DNA of 34,222 bases from Gammaproteobacteria bacterium (GTDB lineage: Bacteria > Pseudomonadota > Gammaproteobacteria > JAUZRS01): positions 1-34,222 of the forward strand of contig JAUZRS010000066.1 in assembly GCA_030950195.1 (NCBI GenBank). The letters are read 5' to 3'. Position 1 is the first letter of the stretch. Each line of letters begins with the position of its first letter. Shown in pieces: positions 1-11,600 of this stretch. Both the position numbers and the translations under genes were made by a program. The notes under the pieces are model-generated. The model was given only the letters and a program-made list of their open reading frames with translations, made no database searches and had not been told where the DNA came from.

Positions 1-470
1 ATGATCGTATCTTCAAGCTGCAAATAGGTGCGGATGTCTTCGCCCAAAGGTGCATCGCTGGGCAGCACCAGCAAACCATTGGCACTTTCAGCCAAACCCA
101 ACTCTTTCTCTGAGCAGAGCATCCCCATGGACAGCACACCGCGCAGCTTGGCTTTTTTGATCTTAAAACCTGGTAGACGTGCGCCCACTTTGGCACAAGG
201 CGCTTTCATCCCCAGATGCACATTGGCTGCACCGCAGACGATCTGCAATGGCGCGTCTTCCCCCACCGCCACCTGACAAATGCGCAACTTGTCCGCATCG
301 GGGTGTTTCTCCAATGAGATCACTTCCCCCACCACCACACCGCTGAACTCTGCCGCAGCGGGCGTAATGCCCTCCACTTCCAGACCCAACATGGTCAGCT
401 GCGCTGCCAATTCAGCGCTCTCAATATCGGGATTTACCCATTCTCTCAACCAGCTTTCGCTTAATTTCAT
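1..470 (-). CDS. pheT: Phenylalanyl-tRNA synthetase beta subunit, N-terminal part (truncated by window edge)
   Basis: Reverse strand from ATG at 470 reads [34 protein letters not shown], a typical PheT N-terminus; lies directly downstream of pheS. Confidence 0.93.
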   Translation of the reverse strand, partial: MKLSESWLREWVNPDIESAELAAQLTMLGLEVEGITPAAAEFSGVVVGEVISLEKHPDADKLRICQVAVGEDAPLQIVCGAANVHLGMKAPCAKVGARLPGFKIKKAKLRGVLSMGMLCSEKELGLAESANGLLVLPSDAPLGEDIRTYLQLEDTI

Positions 471-517
471 GACTGTTTTTTCACACTAAATCGTTGATTA
501 TTCGGGAGCCGTGGCGA

Positions 518-1622
<1,105 letters not shown>

Positions 1623-1626
1623 AACA

Positions 1627-1653
1627 AAAAAGGGAAAGGTTTCAACCTTTCCC
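1627..1653 (-). terminator. Intrinsic terminator/attenuator between rplT and pheS
   Basis: Minus strand GGGAAAGG-TTGAAA-CCTTTCCC-TTTTTTG: perfect 8-bp stem, 6-nt loop, T-run. Confidence 0.8.
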
Positions 1654-1690
1654 CAGACGAAGCAATAAAACATCGGCAATAAGCGACAGT

Positions 1691-2050
1691 TTAAGCGTTC
1701 AAGCTTGCTTTCGCTTTTTCAGCAATGGCAGCAAACGCAACGGCGTCACGCACGGCCAAATCAGCCAAGACCTTACGATCCACTTCAATGCTGGCTTTTT
1801 TCAGGCCATTCATAAAGCGGCTGTAAGAGAGGCCGTTGATGCGAGCGGCGGCGTTGATCCGCACAATCCACAACGCACGGAACTGACGTTTTTTCTGCCG
1901 ACGATCACGATACGCGTATTGACCGGCTTTGGTTACCGCTTGTTTGGCAACGCGCAAAACACGACTGCGCGCACCACGATAACCTTTGGCTTTCTTCAGA
2001 ATCTTTTTATGGCGGGCGTGAGCCGTTACACCACGTTTTACTCTAGGCAT
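1691..2050 (-). CDS. rplT: 50S ribosomal protein L20
   Basis: 119 aa, [39 protein letters not shown]. Confidence 0.98.
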   Translation of the reverse strand: MPRVKRGVTAHARHKKILKKAKGYRGARSRVLRVAKQAVTKAGQYAYRDRRQKKRQFRALWIVRINAAARINGLSYSRFMNGLKKASIEVDRKVLADLAVRDAVAFAAIAEKAKASLNA

Positions 2051-2067
2051 TTTCTATTCTCCCCAAC

Positions 2068-2265
2068 TTACGCAAAAGGCAACATGCGACGAACCATAGC
2101 GGTATCGCAATGAGCAACTTGTGAAGGCGCACGCAAGTGACGTTTCCGCTTGGTGCTCTTCTTGGTGAGAATATGACGGCGATGGGATTGACCCCGTTTA
2201 AAGCCGCCGCTGGCGGTGCGTTTGAAGCGTTTCGCAGCACCACGGTTGGTTTTCATCTTTGGCAT
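2068..2265 (-). CDS. rpmI: 50S ribosomal protein L35
   Basis: 65 aa, [45 protein letters not shown]. Confidence 0.97.
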   Translation of the reverse strand: MPKMKTNRGAAKRFKRTASGGFKRGQSHRRHILTKKSTKRKRHLRAPSQVAHCDTAMVRRMLPFA

Positions 2266-2345
2266 AGTATAACTCCCGTTACTATAGATAAAGTTTCTGT
2301 CCGGCTCAGTCGGAGTCTACTGAAGCTCGAACGATGTTACCCACA

Positions 2346-2383
2346 CAAAAATCGCCCCAGCCAACAGCAGTTGAGCTGGGACG
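2346..2383 (-). terminator. Intrinsic terminator/attenuator-like hairpin in the infC-rpmI intercistronic region
   Basis: Minus strand CGTCCCAGC-T-CAAC-TGCT-GTTG-GCTGGGGCG followed by ATTTTTG. Confidence 0.65.
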
Positions 2384-2413
2384 ACGTTTTCAAGGTTCGG
2401 TACGCTTTGCTGA

Positions 2414-2932
2414 CTACCTCTTTCGAGCTGCCATCACCATCACCATCTGACGGCCTTCCATTTTGACGTGTTGTTCAATAACCGCCAACTCATCCAAATC
2501 TTGGGCAACACGAGCAAGCAGCTTAGCGCCCAAGTCACGATGCGCCATCTCACGACCACGAAAACGCAGGGTGATTTTGGCTTTATCGCCATTTTCCAAG
2601 AAGCGAGTCAGATTACGCAGTTTGACCTGATAATCCCCCTCCTCAGTCCCAGGGCGAAACTTGATCTCTTTGAGCTGGATCTGCTTCTGCTTCTGCTTCG
2701 ACTGATTCTGTTTCTTTCGTTGCTCAAAACGAAACTTACCGTAGTCCATAATTCGACAGACGGGCGGCTTCGAATTGGGCACAATCTCAACCAGATCCAA
2801 TGTAACAGCCGTTGCAGCGGCAAGCGCTTTCTCTATAGAAACCACACCAACTTGTTCACCTTCAGCGTCAATCAAACGCACTTCAGGTGTGCTGATATCA
2901 CGGTTTCTACGATGCTTTTTTTCAGCAGCGAT
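2414..2932 (-). CDS. infC: Translation initiation factor IF-3, apparent ATC start codon
   Basis: Track ORF from 2881 starts inside the family N-terminus; reading upstream in frame gives (I)[30 protein letters not shown] from ATC at 2932-2930, with GGAGG about 8 nt upstream and an in-frame TGA 2 codons upstream. Confidence 0.9.
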   Translation of the reverse strand: MAAEKKHRRNRDISTPEVRLIDAEGEQVGVVSIEKALAAATAVTLDLVEIVPNSKPPVCRIMDYGKFRFEQRKKQNQSKQKQKQIQLKEIKFRPGTEEGDYQVKLRNLTRFLENGDKAKITLRFRGREMAHRDLGAKLLARVAQDLDELAVIEQHVKMEGRQMVMVMAARKR

Positions 2933-2935
2933 ATT

Positions 2936-4861
2936 TCAATCCTCCAAAATGGCAAGACCGTGGTGGGCGATTTCGTCCTTCAGACGTTCGGTCAGCGCTT
3001 CAACAGTCAAGCTGCCCAGCTCCTGACCGTCTCGCGCACGCACGGCGACGGTATGTGTTTCTACCTCACGATCTCCCACCACCAAAAGGTAAGGAACACG
3101 TTGCAAGGTATGCTCGCGGATTTTAAAGCCGATTTTCTCATTTCTCAAGTCCACATTGACCTTAAATCCACACTTTCTTAACTTTTTTTCCACTTTTTTA
3201 ACGTAATCGGCCTGATTGTCGGTGATGTTCATCAGCACCAACTGAATCGGTGACAACCACGTCGGCAATTTACCGGCATGATGTTCAATCAAAATACCGA
3301 TAAAACGCTCTAAAGATCCCAAAATAGCCCGATGAATCATCACCGGAACCTGTTTCGAACCGTCTTCGGCAACGTATTGCGCGCCTAAACGAGCTGGCAT
3401 GGAAAAATCGACCTGAATGGTACCACATTGCCAAGCACGACCGATGCAGTCTTTAAGCACAAACTCAATCTTAGGGCCATAAAAAGCCCCTTCGCCCGGC
3501 TGCAGCTTCCATTTGATGCCTTTGTCATCCAAAGCCACTTGCAAAGCCTCTTCTGCCCGATCCCAAAGTTCATCAGCACCCACACGCTTTTCAGGCCGAG
3601 TTGAAAGCGCCACTTCAATCTCATCAAAACCAAAACTTTTGTAGGTCAGATAGGTGAGATCAATCAAATCCGCCACTTCCGCTTGCAACTGCCCCTCAGT
3701 ACAAAAAACATGGGCATCGTCTTGGGTAAAACGACGGGCGCGCATCAAACCGTGCAAGGTACCGGAAGGCTCATTGCGATGCACCACCCCAAACTCGGCG
3801 ATGCGCAGCGGCAAATCACGGTAGCTTTTCAGACCTTGGTTGAATATCTGAATATGGCACGGGCAGTTCATCGGCTTGATGGCGTAATCCCGATTCTCCA
3901 CATGGGTGCTGAAAATCATGTCACCGAACTTATCCCAGTGACCGGATTTTTCCCACAAACTGCGATCCAGCACCTGCGGCGTGTGTACCTCTTGATAACC
4001 AAAATCGTCCAAGGTCTCGCGCATGTGGGTCTCCACATTGCGATAAAGCTGCCAACCCTTCTCATGCCAAAAAACCATGCCTGGCGCTTCTTCTTGGAAA
4101 TGAAACAGATCCAACTGTTTGCCCAGTTTACGGTGATCGCGTTTTTCAGCCTCTTGCAAACGGTGCAAATAACCTTTCAACTCTTTTTTATTCGTCCAAG
4201 CCGTGCCGTAAATGCGCTGCAGCATCTCGTTCTTAGAATCACCACGCCAATACGCTCCCGCCACTTTGGTCAACTTAAAGGCTTTCAAAAACCCCGTAGA
4301 AGGCACGTGAGGGCCTCGACAGAGGTCAATAAAGTCACCCTGCTGGTACAAAGAGATGTCTTGTTCACTGGGAATGTCAGCGATGATTTTCGCTTTGTAC
4401 TCTTCACCTAAGCCTTTGAAGAATGCCACTGCTTCATCACGAGGCTTCAAAGAGCGTTCGATTTTGCTGTTGGCCTTGACCAACTCCTTCATCTTCTTCT
4501 CAATCGCGCTCAAATCATCGGTGGTAAACGGACGCTCAAAAGCAAAGTCATAATAAAAACCGTTTTCAATCACCGGTCCGATGGTCACCTGCGCGAAAGG
4601 GAACAAAGACTTCACCGCCTGCGCCAACAGATGCGCGCTGGAGTGACGAATCACCTCCAACGCCTCATCGCTTTTATCGGTGACAATACTCAACCGTGCG
4701 TCGGCACTCATCACGTGGGAGCTGTCCACCAGCACCCCATCAACCACACCCGCTAGAGTTGCTTTGGCCAATCCTGGGCCAATATCCGCTGCAACATCAA
4801 ACACCGTCACCGGCTGATCGAACTCGCGTACGCTGTTGTCCGGCAAAGTAATGTTAGGCAT
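2936..4861 (-). CDS. thrS: Threonyl-tRNA synthetase
   Basis: [14 protein letters not shown] start (42 codons downstream of the track start), TGS domain, [46 protein letters not shown] motifs. Confidence 0.97.
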   Translation of the reverse strand: MPNITLPDNSVREFDQPVTVFDVAADIGPGLAKATLAGVVDGVLVDSSHVMSADARLSIVTDKSDEALEVIRHSSAHLLAQAVKSLFPFAQVTIGPVIENGFYYDFAFERPFTTDDLSAIEKKMKELVKANSKIERSLKPRDEAVAFFKGLGEEYKAKIIADIPSEQDISLYQQGDFIDLCRGPHVPSTGFLKAFKLTKVAGAYWRGDSKNEMLQRIYGTAWTNKKELKGYLHRLQEAEKRDHRKLGKQLDLFHFQEEAPGMVFWHEKGWQLYRNVETHMRETLDDFGYQEVHTPQVLDRSLWEKSGHWDKFGDMIFSTHVENRDYAIKPMNCPCHIQIFNQGLKSYRDLPLRIAEFGVVHRNEPSGTLHGLMRARRFTQDDAHVFCTEGQLQAEVADLIDLTYLTYKSFGFDEIEVALSTRPEKRVGADELWDRAEEALQVALDDKGIKWKLQPGEGAFYGPKIEFVLKDCIGRAWQCGTIQVDFSMPARLGAQYVAEDGSKQVPVMIHRAILGSLERFIGILIEHHAGKLPTWLSPIQLVLMNITDNQADYVKKVEKKLRKCGFKVNVDLRNEKIGFKIREHTLQRVPYLLVVGDREVETHTVAVRARDGQELGSLTVEALTERLKDEIAHHGLAILED

Positions 4862-4949
4862 CTCTTTAATCCTTTTTTGTTGTGTAGTGACCCATACGAA
4901 AGGCCACGGTTTATGTGGCGGCGATACTAGCGCAGCCGTCCAGTGGGAA

Positions 4950-6116
4950 TCAACTGGCATCCCAGTATTTGGTGGCGATGCCCTCACCCAAATCCGCTTC
5001 GATCAAACGACTGCGTACGTCCAGCAGCTTTTCCAGCAGTGCCGGTTCCGCTTGCTCATAGGCATCGGCATCAGGCACACGCTTGACGACCACACCAAGC
5101 AGTTCAGTAATGGCGTTGCCAACGGAGTTCTGACTGATGGTGACAATCAATTTGCCCTCATCGTTGCGATAAATGAGCTGCTTAAAGGCCGGTTGCCAAC
5201 GAATGGAATTGGCGTATTTGGCATCACGCACACAGTGATCCCGCACTTTTTTCGCCGCCTTCATAAAGTCGTTGTTAAACAACAAAATACTTTCGACTTC
5301 TTTAGGGAAATAAATATCCCGAGGCATGGCCGCATTGCGGGTCGAAACCTGCGAGAAAAAAGCCCGATAAAAATCGATAAAGCCCTGCAAGACTAAATCG
5401 TACTCTGCCCAAAAACGCACATCCTTCAAGGCATCCACTCCGCCTTGCACCTCCCAACAGGGCAAACCTTGTGGGTAGCCCGTCAGAGAGAGGTTTGATT
5501 CATCGCCATGCAATGGCTTTAAAATTTCCAGATGCAACGCTTGATCAAAGAAATCCCGATAAACCGAGCGCATGTAGGCCTGAAACAGACTGTGCTGACC
5601 ACCATCGGTAAGATTCGGGTTGTCCGAATCCGCCAACTTTGCCTCACGCAAATCCTGCATGGGAAAGACAATAAAATGATTGTGCAACATGCGAATGCTC
5701 GGCACTCCAGGAGAAGTCAGTGGCCAAGTGGCATCCAAACTGGCCTCGCCCGCCAACACCAGCGCCTCCGCAGGATCAGGGTACTGCTCGATCATATATT
5801 CGATCATGATCTGATTCATGCGGTTCCAGACCGACTTCACCCCAGCGTCAATCTGAGTTCGACGCACAGGCCGCCCCAAGGGGTTCAAAATACTCTGCGA
5901 GGTGTTGTAGATGATCGAGGCATCAAAGGCGTTGCTGTGACCCAAGGCTTTGCGATACATCAGCAGGTTTTCAGGGTTGAGCAACAGGCCGTTATTGTTG
6001 ACCAGATCGTTTAGATTTTCGGTGCTGTTAAAAAATTCATTGGGTTTCATCCCCTCCGGCACATCCAGAGGAATAGGACGAAAAGGCGTAATTATTTCAC
6101 GTGGACCGATCTGCAT
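4950..6116 (-). CDS. Uncharacterised 388-aa protein
   Basis: Long ORF starting [22 protein letters not shown] with normal coding composition; contains HNHFIVFP; no family recognised. Confidence 0.8.
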   Translation of the reverse strand: MQIGPREIITPFRPIPLDVPEGMKPNEFFNSTENLNDLVNNNGLLLNPENLLMYRKALGHSNAFDASIIYNTSQSILNPLGRPVRRTQIDAGVKSVWNRMNQIMIEYMIEQYPDPAEALVLAGEASLDATWPLTSPGVPSIRMLHNHFIVFPMQDLREAKLADSDNPNLTDGGQHSLFQAYMRSVYRDFFDQALHLEILKPLHGDESNLSLTGYPQGLPCWEVQGGVDALKDVRFWAEYDLVLQGFIDFYRAFFSQVSTRNAAMPRDIYFPKEVESILLFNNDFMKAAKKVRDHCVRDAKYANSIRWQPAFKQLIYRNDEGKLIVTISQNSVGNAITELLGVVVKRVPDADAYEQAEPALLEKLLDVRSRLIEADLGEGIATKYWDAS

Positions 6117-6122
6117 ACAACG

Positions 6123-6365
6123 TTATCCTTGTTCCGTTTTTTGACAATATTTTGCTTTGATCTGCTCATTGGCAGCTTCACCACGATCACAACGAACGCA
6201 GTTTAAAACACGATTTAACATCTTTTTCCGACCAGCGACGCTTACAACCCAAGGACGGTTCACAAACGGCGGTTTATGACGAACGTGCTGACCGTGATGA
6301 CAGGCCAACTCTGCGACCCAATCACCCAGCTCATCTTGGTGATAACCGATGATTTTTTGCTGCAC
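6123..6365 (-). CDS. DUF3565 family protein
   Basis: 80 aa, MQQKIIGYHQDELGDWVAELACHHGQHVRHKPPFVNRPWVVS and a CxxC pair match my recall of DUF3565. Confidence 0.85.
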   Translation of the reverse strand: MQQKIIGYHQDELGDWVAELACHHGQHVRHKPPFVNRPWVVSVAGRKKMLNRVLNCVRCDRGEAANEQIKAKYCQKTEQG

Positions 6366-6367
6366 GT

Positions 6368-7780
6368 TTAAGAAGCCGTCTTAATCCGGTTGCGCCCCGA
6401 ATTTTTTGCTTCATACAAAGCCTTGTCCGCACGCGCCATCAACTGACTCAAATCATCACCGGCATCATTGGGAGTCAAGTCAGCCACTCCCGCACTGATG
6501 GTGACAGAGATCACCTCCCCATCAGAGAGGCTAATTTTTTCCGCTTCAATCGCACGACGAATGCGCTCAGAAGTTAACCACGCTTCATCAACACTGGTTT
6601 TAGGAAAAACAATACAGAACTCTTCACCACCAATGCGAGCGGCAAAATCCGTGTCACGAATCAGCTTCAGCAACAACTGGCAGACTGCGATCAAAACACG
6701 ATCACCCGACTCATGACCGTAACGGTCGTTCACCTGCTTAAAATGATCCAGATCCAAAAGCAACATCGAAAACGGTTGTGAACTGCGTTGCGCAGCGACA
6801 ATGCATTGTTCCGCACGAGAGAGAAAATAACGGCGATTAAACAACCCCGTCATGGAGTCTGTGACCAATAACGTATGAGTCGTATTACGACTGGCCAATA
6901 AAAAATGGCTCAAATAACCGGCCAATAACACCACCAGCAGACCCAAAGTCCAAAACAGAGTACGTCCTTGCCACTGCCCACCCCAGCCCTCCAACGGGCG
7001 GCCTGCCAGCAGCCACTGACCATTGGGGAAATTCACCGCCAGCAACAGCGAGTTACTCTCCGCTTCAAACAGCTCAGCTGCTCCCCAAAAAAGCGCACCC
7101 TCTGCGCCTTTGCCATCCACTCCTCGTAAGGCAATCTCCACTCCTGCCTGTTGTGATTCCAACACGACTTCATCCAATAACCGATCGAGATCGATCAAAA
7201 TTACCGCCAATCCCCAATAACCGTCTGCACTAAGATTACCTACCACAGCAGGGAAAAACAGCGGATAACGAGCAATAATGGCACGACCGGTTTGACGCAG
7301 CTCAACGGGACCGGAAATCAGAAGCCTTTTTTCGCTTATGGTTTTACGCACCACCTGCGCACGTTTTGGATCAGCCAACAGATTATGGCCGACAGCAGCC
7401 TCATTACCCTTTAAGGGATGGATAAAGGTCACCACCGAATGGGGTGCCAACTGTAAACTGCGAACACCAGACACCTCTTTCAGCAGCACTTTGGCGTAAC
7501 GTTCAAAATAGACTTGGTTTAAAACAGGGCTGGTACGCACCCAAGCAGCCAGACTGTAGACCAGAAAAATGCGTTTATTGATTGCTTGCTCAAGGTGGAT
7601 ACGGCTCGCACTCAAATCTCTGTGCAATGTTATTTGCGCCGCTTGCTGAGCCAAGTCACCCTGTTTCAGATCCCAGAGGCGCAACAGAGTTAATAACGCC
7701 AACACCGTAACCGCACCGAGCAAAATCGGTAACCACTTACGACACCAACCATTTTGGTTATGCAGCTGACAGCCAAACAC
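6368..7780 (-). CDS. CHASE-domain membrane diguanylate cyclase (GGDEF)
   Basis: N-terminal TM, CHASE-like region (GVRSLQLAPHSVVTFIHPLKGNEAAVGHNLL), second TM, GGDEF domain with GGEEF and RDTD five residues upstream (RxxD I-site). Confidence 0.92.
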   Translation of the reverse strand: MFGCQLHNQNGWCRKWLPILLGAVTVLALLTLLRLWDLKQGDLAQQAAQITLHRDLSASRIHLEQAINKRIFLVYSLAAWVRTSPVLNQVYFERYAKVLLKEVSGVRSLQLAPHSVVTFIHPLKGNEAAVGHNLLADPKRAQVVRKTISEKRLLISGPVELRQTGRAIIARYPLFFPAVVGNLSADGYWGLAVILIDLDRLLDEVVLESQQAGVEIALRGVDGKGAEGALFWGAAELFEAESNSLLLAVNFPNGQWLLAGRPLEGWGGQWQGRTLFWTLGLLVVLLAGYLSHFLLASRNTTHTLLVTDSMTGLFNRRYFLSRAEQCIVAAQRSSQPFSMLLLDLDHFKQVNDRYGHESGDRVLIAVCQLLLKLIRDTDFAARIGGEEFCIVFPKTSVDEAWLTSERIRRAIEAEKISLSDGEVISVTISAGVADLTPNDAGDDLSQLMARADKALYEAKNSGRNRIKTAS

Positions 7781-7789
7781 CGTTCTGCA

Positions 7790-8548
7790 TCATTCTAATG
7801 AACCCGAATTTTGTTGCCGCTTCACCTCAAACAGGGTGATTCCTGTGGCAACGGAGACGTTCAAACTCTCCACCTGCCCCTGCATTGGAATTTTGACCAG
7901 TTGATCGCAACCGTCACGAGTCAATCGGCGCATACCACTGCTTTCTGAACCCATAACCAAGGCCACCGCGCCTTTTAGCTGAACGTCGTATAAGTTCTGT
8001 TCAGCCTCACCGGCCAGCCCCACCACCCACAAATCCAAATCCTGCAAGGTTTTCAGGGTACGGGAAATATTGGTCACTTGGAAAAAAGGCACACTCTCCA
8101 CCGCTCCTGCGGCCACTTTACGCACCACAGGAGTGATGCCCACCGCACGGTCTTTGGGCACCACCACCGCATGTGCGCCCACCGCATCGGCACTGCGCAG
8201 ACACGCACCCAAATTATGCGGATCTTGAATGCCGTCTAAAACCAAGACCAAGGCATCTTCTTCGAGCGCCTGAATCAGCTCAAACAACTCCCCCTCACCG
8301 CGCATCTGTACGGTGCGGTACTCCGCAACCACGCCCTGATGATTCGGATTGCCAAAACGATCCAGCTCTCGTTTTGAACACGAGACCACAGCGACCTGAA
8401 GAGAGTCGGCCAATGCTCGTATCTTTTGCAGACGTTGATCACTGCGCGCCACATCCACCGAGAGCTGCACGACGTTTTTAGGATCGTTACGCAGTGCCGC
8501 TTCCACCGCATGCAGACCGTAAATCAACGGCCTACTGGCCTTAGCCAT
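7790..8548 (-). CDS. rlmB: 23S rRNA (guanosine-2'-O-)-methyltransferase RlmB
   Basis: SPOUT/SpoU motifs LVLDGIQDPHNLGACLRSADAVGAHAVVVPKDRA, VMGSESSGMRRL; adjacent to rnr. Confidence 0.95.
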   Translation of the reverse strand: MAKASRPLIYGLHAVEAALRNDPKNVVQLSVDVARSDQRLQKIRALADSLQVAVVSCSKRELDRFGNPNHQGVVAEYRTVQMRGEGELFELIQALEEDALVLVLDGIQDPHNLGACLRSADAVGAHAVVVPKDRAVGITPVVRKVAAGAVESVPFFQVTNISRTLKTLQDLDLWVVGLAGEAEQNLYDVQLKGAVALVMGSESSGMRRLTRDGCDQLVKIPMQGQVESLNVSVATGITLFEVKRQQNSGSLE

Positions 8549-10881
8549 TAACTGGCACCAGAGGGTTTACGCGCCGGACGTTTGCGACGACGAGGACGAC
8601 GCGTCGGACGCTCAAACTCAGATTTAGGTTTGGCTTCGGCAGTGTCATCGGCCAGCGGTTCAAAATCAATTTTTCGATCATCCAAACTGACTCGTGCCAC
8701 TTTGACCTTAATCGCATCACCGATGCGATAAATTTTGCCCGAACGCTCACCGATCATACGGTGACCCTTGGGATCAAACTTATAATAATCTTTGCTCAGC
8801 GAGGTGACGTGTACCAAACCCTCAACGTAAACGTCATTCAACTCTACAAACAAGCCAAACGACGTCACCGTAGTGATAATGCCAGGGAATTCTTCACCTA
8901 CTCGATCCAGCATGTATTCACACTTGAGCCAATCAGTGGCATCACGGGTCGCGTCATCGGCACGGCGCTCTGCCATAGAACACTGCTCACCCAAACGCAC
9001 CATCTGATCGGCGCTGTAATCGTACGCTCGCACCCGTTTGCCACGCAGTGCCAGCAACGCCTTTTTCGGCAACGAGGCGACTGTGCGCTGATCACCGCCG
9101 TGAATGATGTGGCGAATGGCACGATGCACCAGCAGATCAGGGTAACGACGAATCGGTGAAGTGAAATGAGCGTAGCTGTCCAGTGAAAGACCAAAATGCC
9201 CTTGTGATCCATCTGGACTGTAAACCGCTTGACTTAAGGAACGCAATAAAACGGTCTGGAACAGACGCGCATCAGGGCGCTCCGCCACTGAGCGCAGCAC
9301 TTCGGCGTAATCTTCCGCTGAGGGGCTGTCACCGCCATTCAGACGCAAACCGTGCTCTTTTAAGAAGGTGTGCAGATCTTCCAGCTTGGCTTTTTTCGGT
9401 CCACCGTGAACACGAAACAGACCAGGTACCTTTTTATTTTGCAGGTACTCAGCGGCGGCCACATTGGCCAAAATCATACACTCTTCGATCAGACGGTGAG
9501 CGTCGTTGCGCCCCACCGGCACAATGGCTTCGATCTTTTTATTGGCATCAAAACGGATCACCGTTTCACGGCTATCAAAATCAATTGCACCGCGTTTCTG
9601 ACGACGCTTTAACAGCACACGATAAAGGTCGTAAAGACGCTCTAAGTGGGGAATCAAAACTTGGTTTTGTTGGCGCAAGGCTGGGTCTTTGTCCACCAAC
9701 ATCGCGGCCACATCGTTGTAAGTCAGACGCGCATGAGAGCGCATCAAACCTTCAAAAAATCGGCTGCGAATCATCTTGCCGCTGGAATCAATGATCATCT
9801 CAGCGACCATGCAGAGACGATCCACATGCGGATTCAATGAACAGAGGCCATTGGAGAGCACCTCCGGCAACATCGGCACCACCCGTCCAGGGAAATAGAC
9901 CGAGGTGGCACGCAATTGCGCTTCATCATCCAGCGGTTCACCGATTTTCACATAATGTGAAACATCGGCAATCGCCACCAGTAACCGCCAGTTTTTGCCC
10001 TGCTGTTCACAGAAGACCGCATCATCAAAATCTTGCGAATCAGCACCGTCAATGGTCACCAAGGGCATGTTGCGCAGGTCTTCACGACCGACCTTATCCG
10101 TCTCCAACACCTCTGGCGAAAGGCCGACAATGTCGGCCTCCACCGCATCAGGCCATTTCACTGGAATGTTGTGGGCATTAAGCGCCACCTCAATCTCCAT
10201 CCCCGGCATCATGTGATCACCCAGCACTTCGGTAATGTGACCAATGGGCTGATGACGGCGATTGGGCTGCTGCACAATGGTGGCCATGACAATCTGGCCG
10301 TGCTGCGCTTCACCCCGTTGATCACTGGGAATAAAAACCTCTTGATGAATGCGTTTGTTATCAGCAATCACCAACGACAAACCATCCTCACAATAAAAGC
10401 GCCCCACCACCTCTTTATTGGCGCGCTCCAGCACTTCTACCAAGACCCCTTCTCGGCGACCACGACGATCAAAACCAGCCACTCGTACCACAGCACGATC
10501 ACCGTGCAACAGAGAACGCATCTCTTTAGGCCCCAAGAAGAGGTCATCGCCTCCGTCATCAGGCACCAAAAAACCGAAGCTGTCTGGGTGAGCAATCACT
10601 CTTCCGCGCACCATATCTTCATCGTTGACCAAGACATGGCCATCACGACGGTTCTTAACCAACTGACCGTCACGCACCATGGCAATCAGTCTGCGACGCA
10701 GAGCCTCCAGTGGCTCATCACCGGTCAGCTTTAAAATTTCAACAAAGCCGTTATAGGTCAGTGGCGCACCGTGCTTCTCTAAAAGTTCCAGCAACAGCTC
10801 TCGGCTGGCAATGGGATTGTCGTAATGGCGCGCTTCACGCTCAGCTTGGGGATCACGTGGGGTGTTTTTATTAATACTCAT
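8548..10881 (-). CDS. rnr: Ribonuclease R
   Basis: RNB motifs (ADSQDFDDAVF, HYVKIGEPLDDEAQLRATSVYFPGRVVPMLPE), S1 domain, basic C-terminus; start reassigned to MSINKNTPRD at 10881. Confidence 0.96.
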   Translation of the reverse strand: MSINKNTPRDPQAEREARHYDNPIASRELLLELLEKHGAPLTYNGFVEILKLTGDEPLEALRRRLIAMVRDGQLVKNRRDGHVLVNDEDMVRGRVIAHPDSFGFLVPDDGGDDLFLGPKEMRSLLHGDRAVVRVAGFDRRGRREGVLVEVLERANKEVVGRFYCEDGLSLVIADNKRIHQEVFIPSDQRGEAQHGQIVMATIVQQPNRRHQPIGHITEVLGDHMMPGMEIEVALNAHNIPVKWPDAVEADIVGLSPEVLETDKVGREDLRNMPLVTIDGADSQDFDDAVFCEQQGKNWRLLVAIADVSHYVKIGEPLDDEAQLRATSVYFPGRVVPMLPEVLSNGLCSLNPHVDRLCMVAEMIIDSSGKMIRSRFFEGLMRSHARLTYNDVAAMLVDKDPALRQQNQVLIPHLERLYDLYRVLLKRRQKRGAIDFDSRETVIRFDANKKIEAIVPVGRNDAHRLIEECMILANVAAAEYLQNKKVPGLFRVHGGPKKAKLEDLHTFLKEHGLRLNGGDSPSAEDYAEVLRSVAERPDARLFQTVLLRSLSQAVYSPDGSQGHFGLSLDSYAHFTSPIRRYPDLLVHRAIRHIIHGGDQRTVASLPKKALLALRGKRVRAYDYSADQMVRLGEQCSMAERRADDATRDATDWLKCEYMLDRVGEEFPGIITTVTSFGLFVELNDVYVEGLVHVTSLSKDYYKFDPKGHRMIGERSGKIYRIGDAIKVKVARVSLDDRKIDFEPLADDTAEAKPKSEFERPTRRPRRRKRPARKPSGAS

Positions 10882-11004
10882 CCAGATAACTTCAATAACC
10901 GATACACCACGATTCATGGCGGGAGACATTATGGCCGAAATTTGCAGCAGGGCATAATATTTATCGACTTAATCTGCCATTAAACACTATTTTGCACAAA
11001 AACA

Positions 11005-11033
11005 TTGACATATTAGGGCGAGATGGGTAAATT
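11005..11033 (+). promoter_or_regulatory. Sigma70-type promoter for tRNA-Leu
   Basis: TTGACA (11005-11010), 17-bp spacer, TAAATT (11028-11033), then GC-containing discriminator TCGCGTC. Confidence 0.75.
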
Positions 11034-11037
11034 TCGC

Positions 11038-11066
11038 GTCACTTCAAATGGCAACATTGAAGTGAC
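11038..11066 (+). promoter_or_regulatory. Perfect 10-bp hairpin in the pre-tRNA leader
   Basis: GTCACTTCAA (11038-11047), ATGGCAACA loop, TTGAAGTGAC (11057-11066), ending 9 nt before the mature tRNA. Confidence 0.6.
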
Positions 11067-11075
11067 CGCACTTTT

Positions 11076-11162
11076 GCCGAGGTGGCGGAATTGGTAGACG
11101 CGCTAGCTTCAGGTGCTAGTGAGCTTTGGCTCGTGGAGGTTCAAGTCCTCTTCTCGGCACCA
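11076..11162 (+). tRNA. tRNA-Leu (anticodon CAG), CCA encoded
   Basis: GCCGAGGTGGCGGAATTGGTAGACGCGCTAGCTTCAGGTGCTAGTGAGC...GGTTCAAGTCCTCTTCTCGGCACCA; long variable arm, close in sequence to E. coli tRNA-Leu(CAG). Confidence 0.97.
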
Positions 11163-11262
11163 TATTTATAAACATCCTGCAAGACCCTCATCCATTCAGA
11201 TCTCCATTCAGCCCAATTTCTCTCCGCTGTACAATTGTGTTAGGTGAATTCAGATCATAAAT

Positions 11263-11600
11263 TCAGTACCTTTGCCAATTATGAGCACAACCTGTCAATT
11301 TCAACACGCCATCGTGGTCGTAATACTTCGGACAGTTGAAAATATCTTTTGGTATTTTAGCGGCTCTCGAGGGTTACCCGCCAGACTTTCCTCAAGATCC
11401 TCCATTTATCTTACCATTGAAGCAACGTCTGTCTAAAACGGCAGTGACTGCCCTATTTTAGCGCTATTCAAGCCGAGTGAATTCCGTAGCTTTCGGCACG
11501 GTAACCCCAGCTCTCTGAATGGCAATAACAGCTACATAATCAATGAGGCACCTCGGCCTCAATGCGTATGGGTAGTTTGAAGAGATGCACAGGAATCTGT
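11263..11600 (-). pseudogene. Possible decayed coding remnants (unidentified)
   Basis: Minus strand gives short, protein-like but interrupted frames: ...IPVHLFKLPIRIEAEVPH*, LIDYVAVIAIQRAGVTVPKATEFTRLE*, MEDLEESLAGNPREPLKYQK..., and PSRAAKIPKDIFNCPKYYDHDGVLKLTGCAHNWQRY*; no intact ORF in the track. Confidence 0.3.

Noticed and set aside
4862-4987. Extended N-terminus of thrS overlapping the 388-aa ORF
   Set aside because: ThrS family begins at MPNITLPD (4861); the extra 42 codons are not ThrS-like and the overlap is an artefact of the longest-ORF rule.
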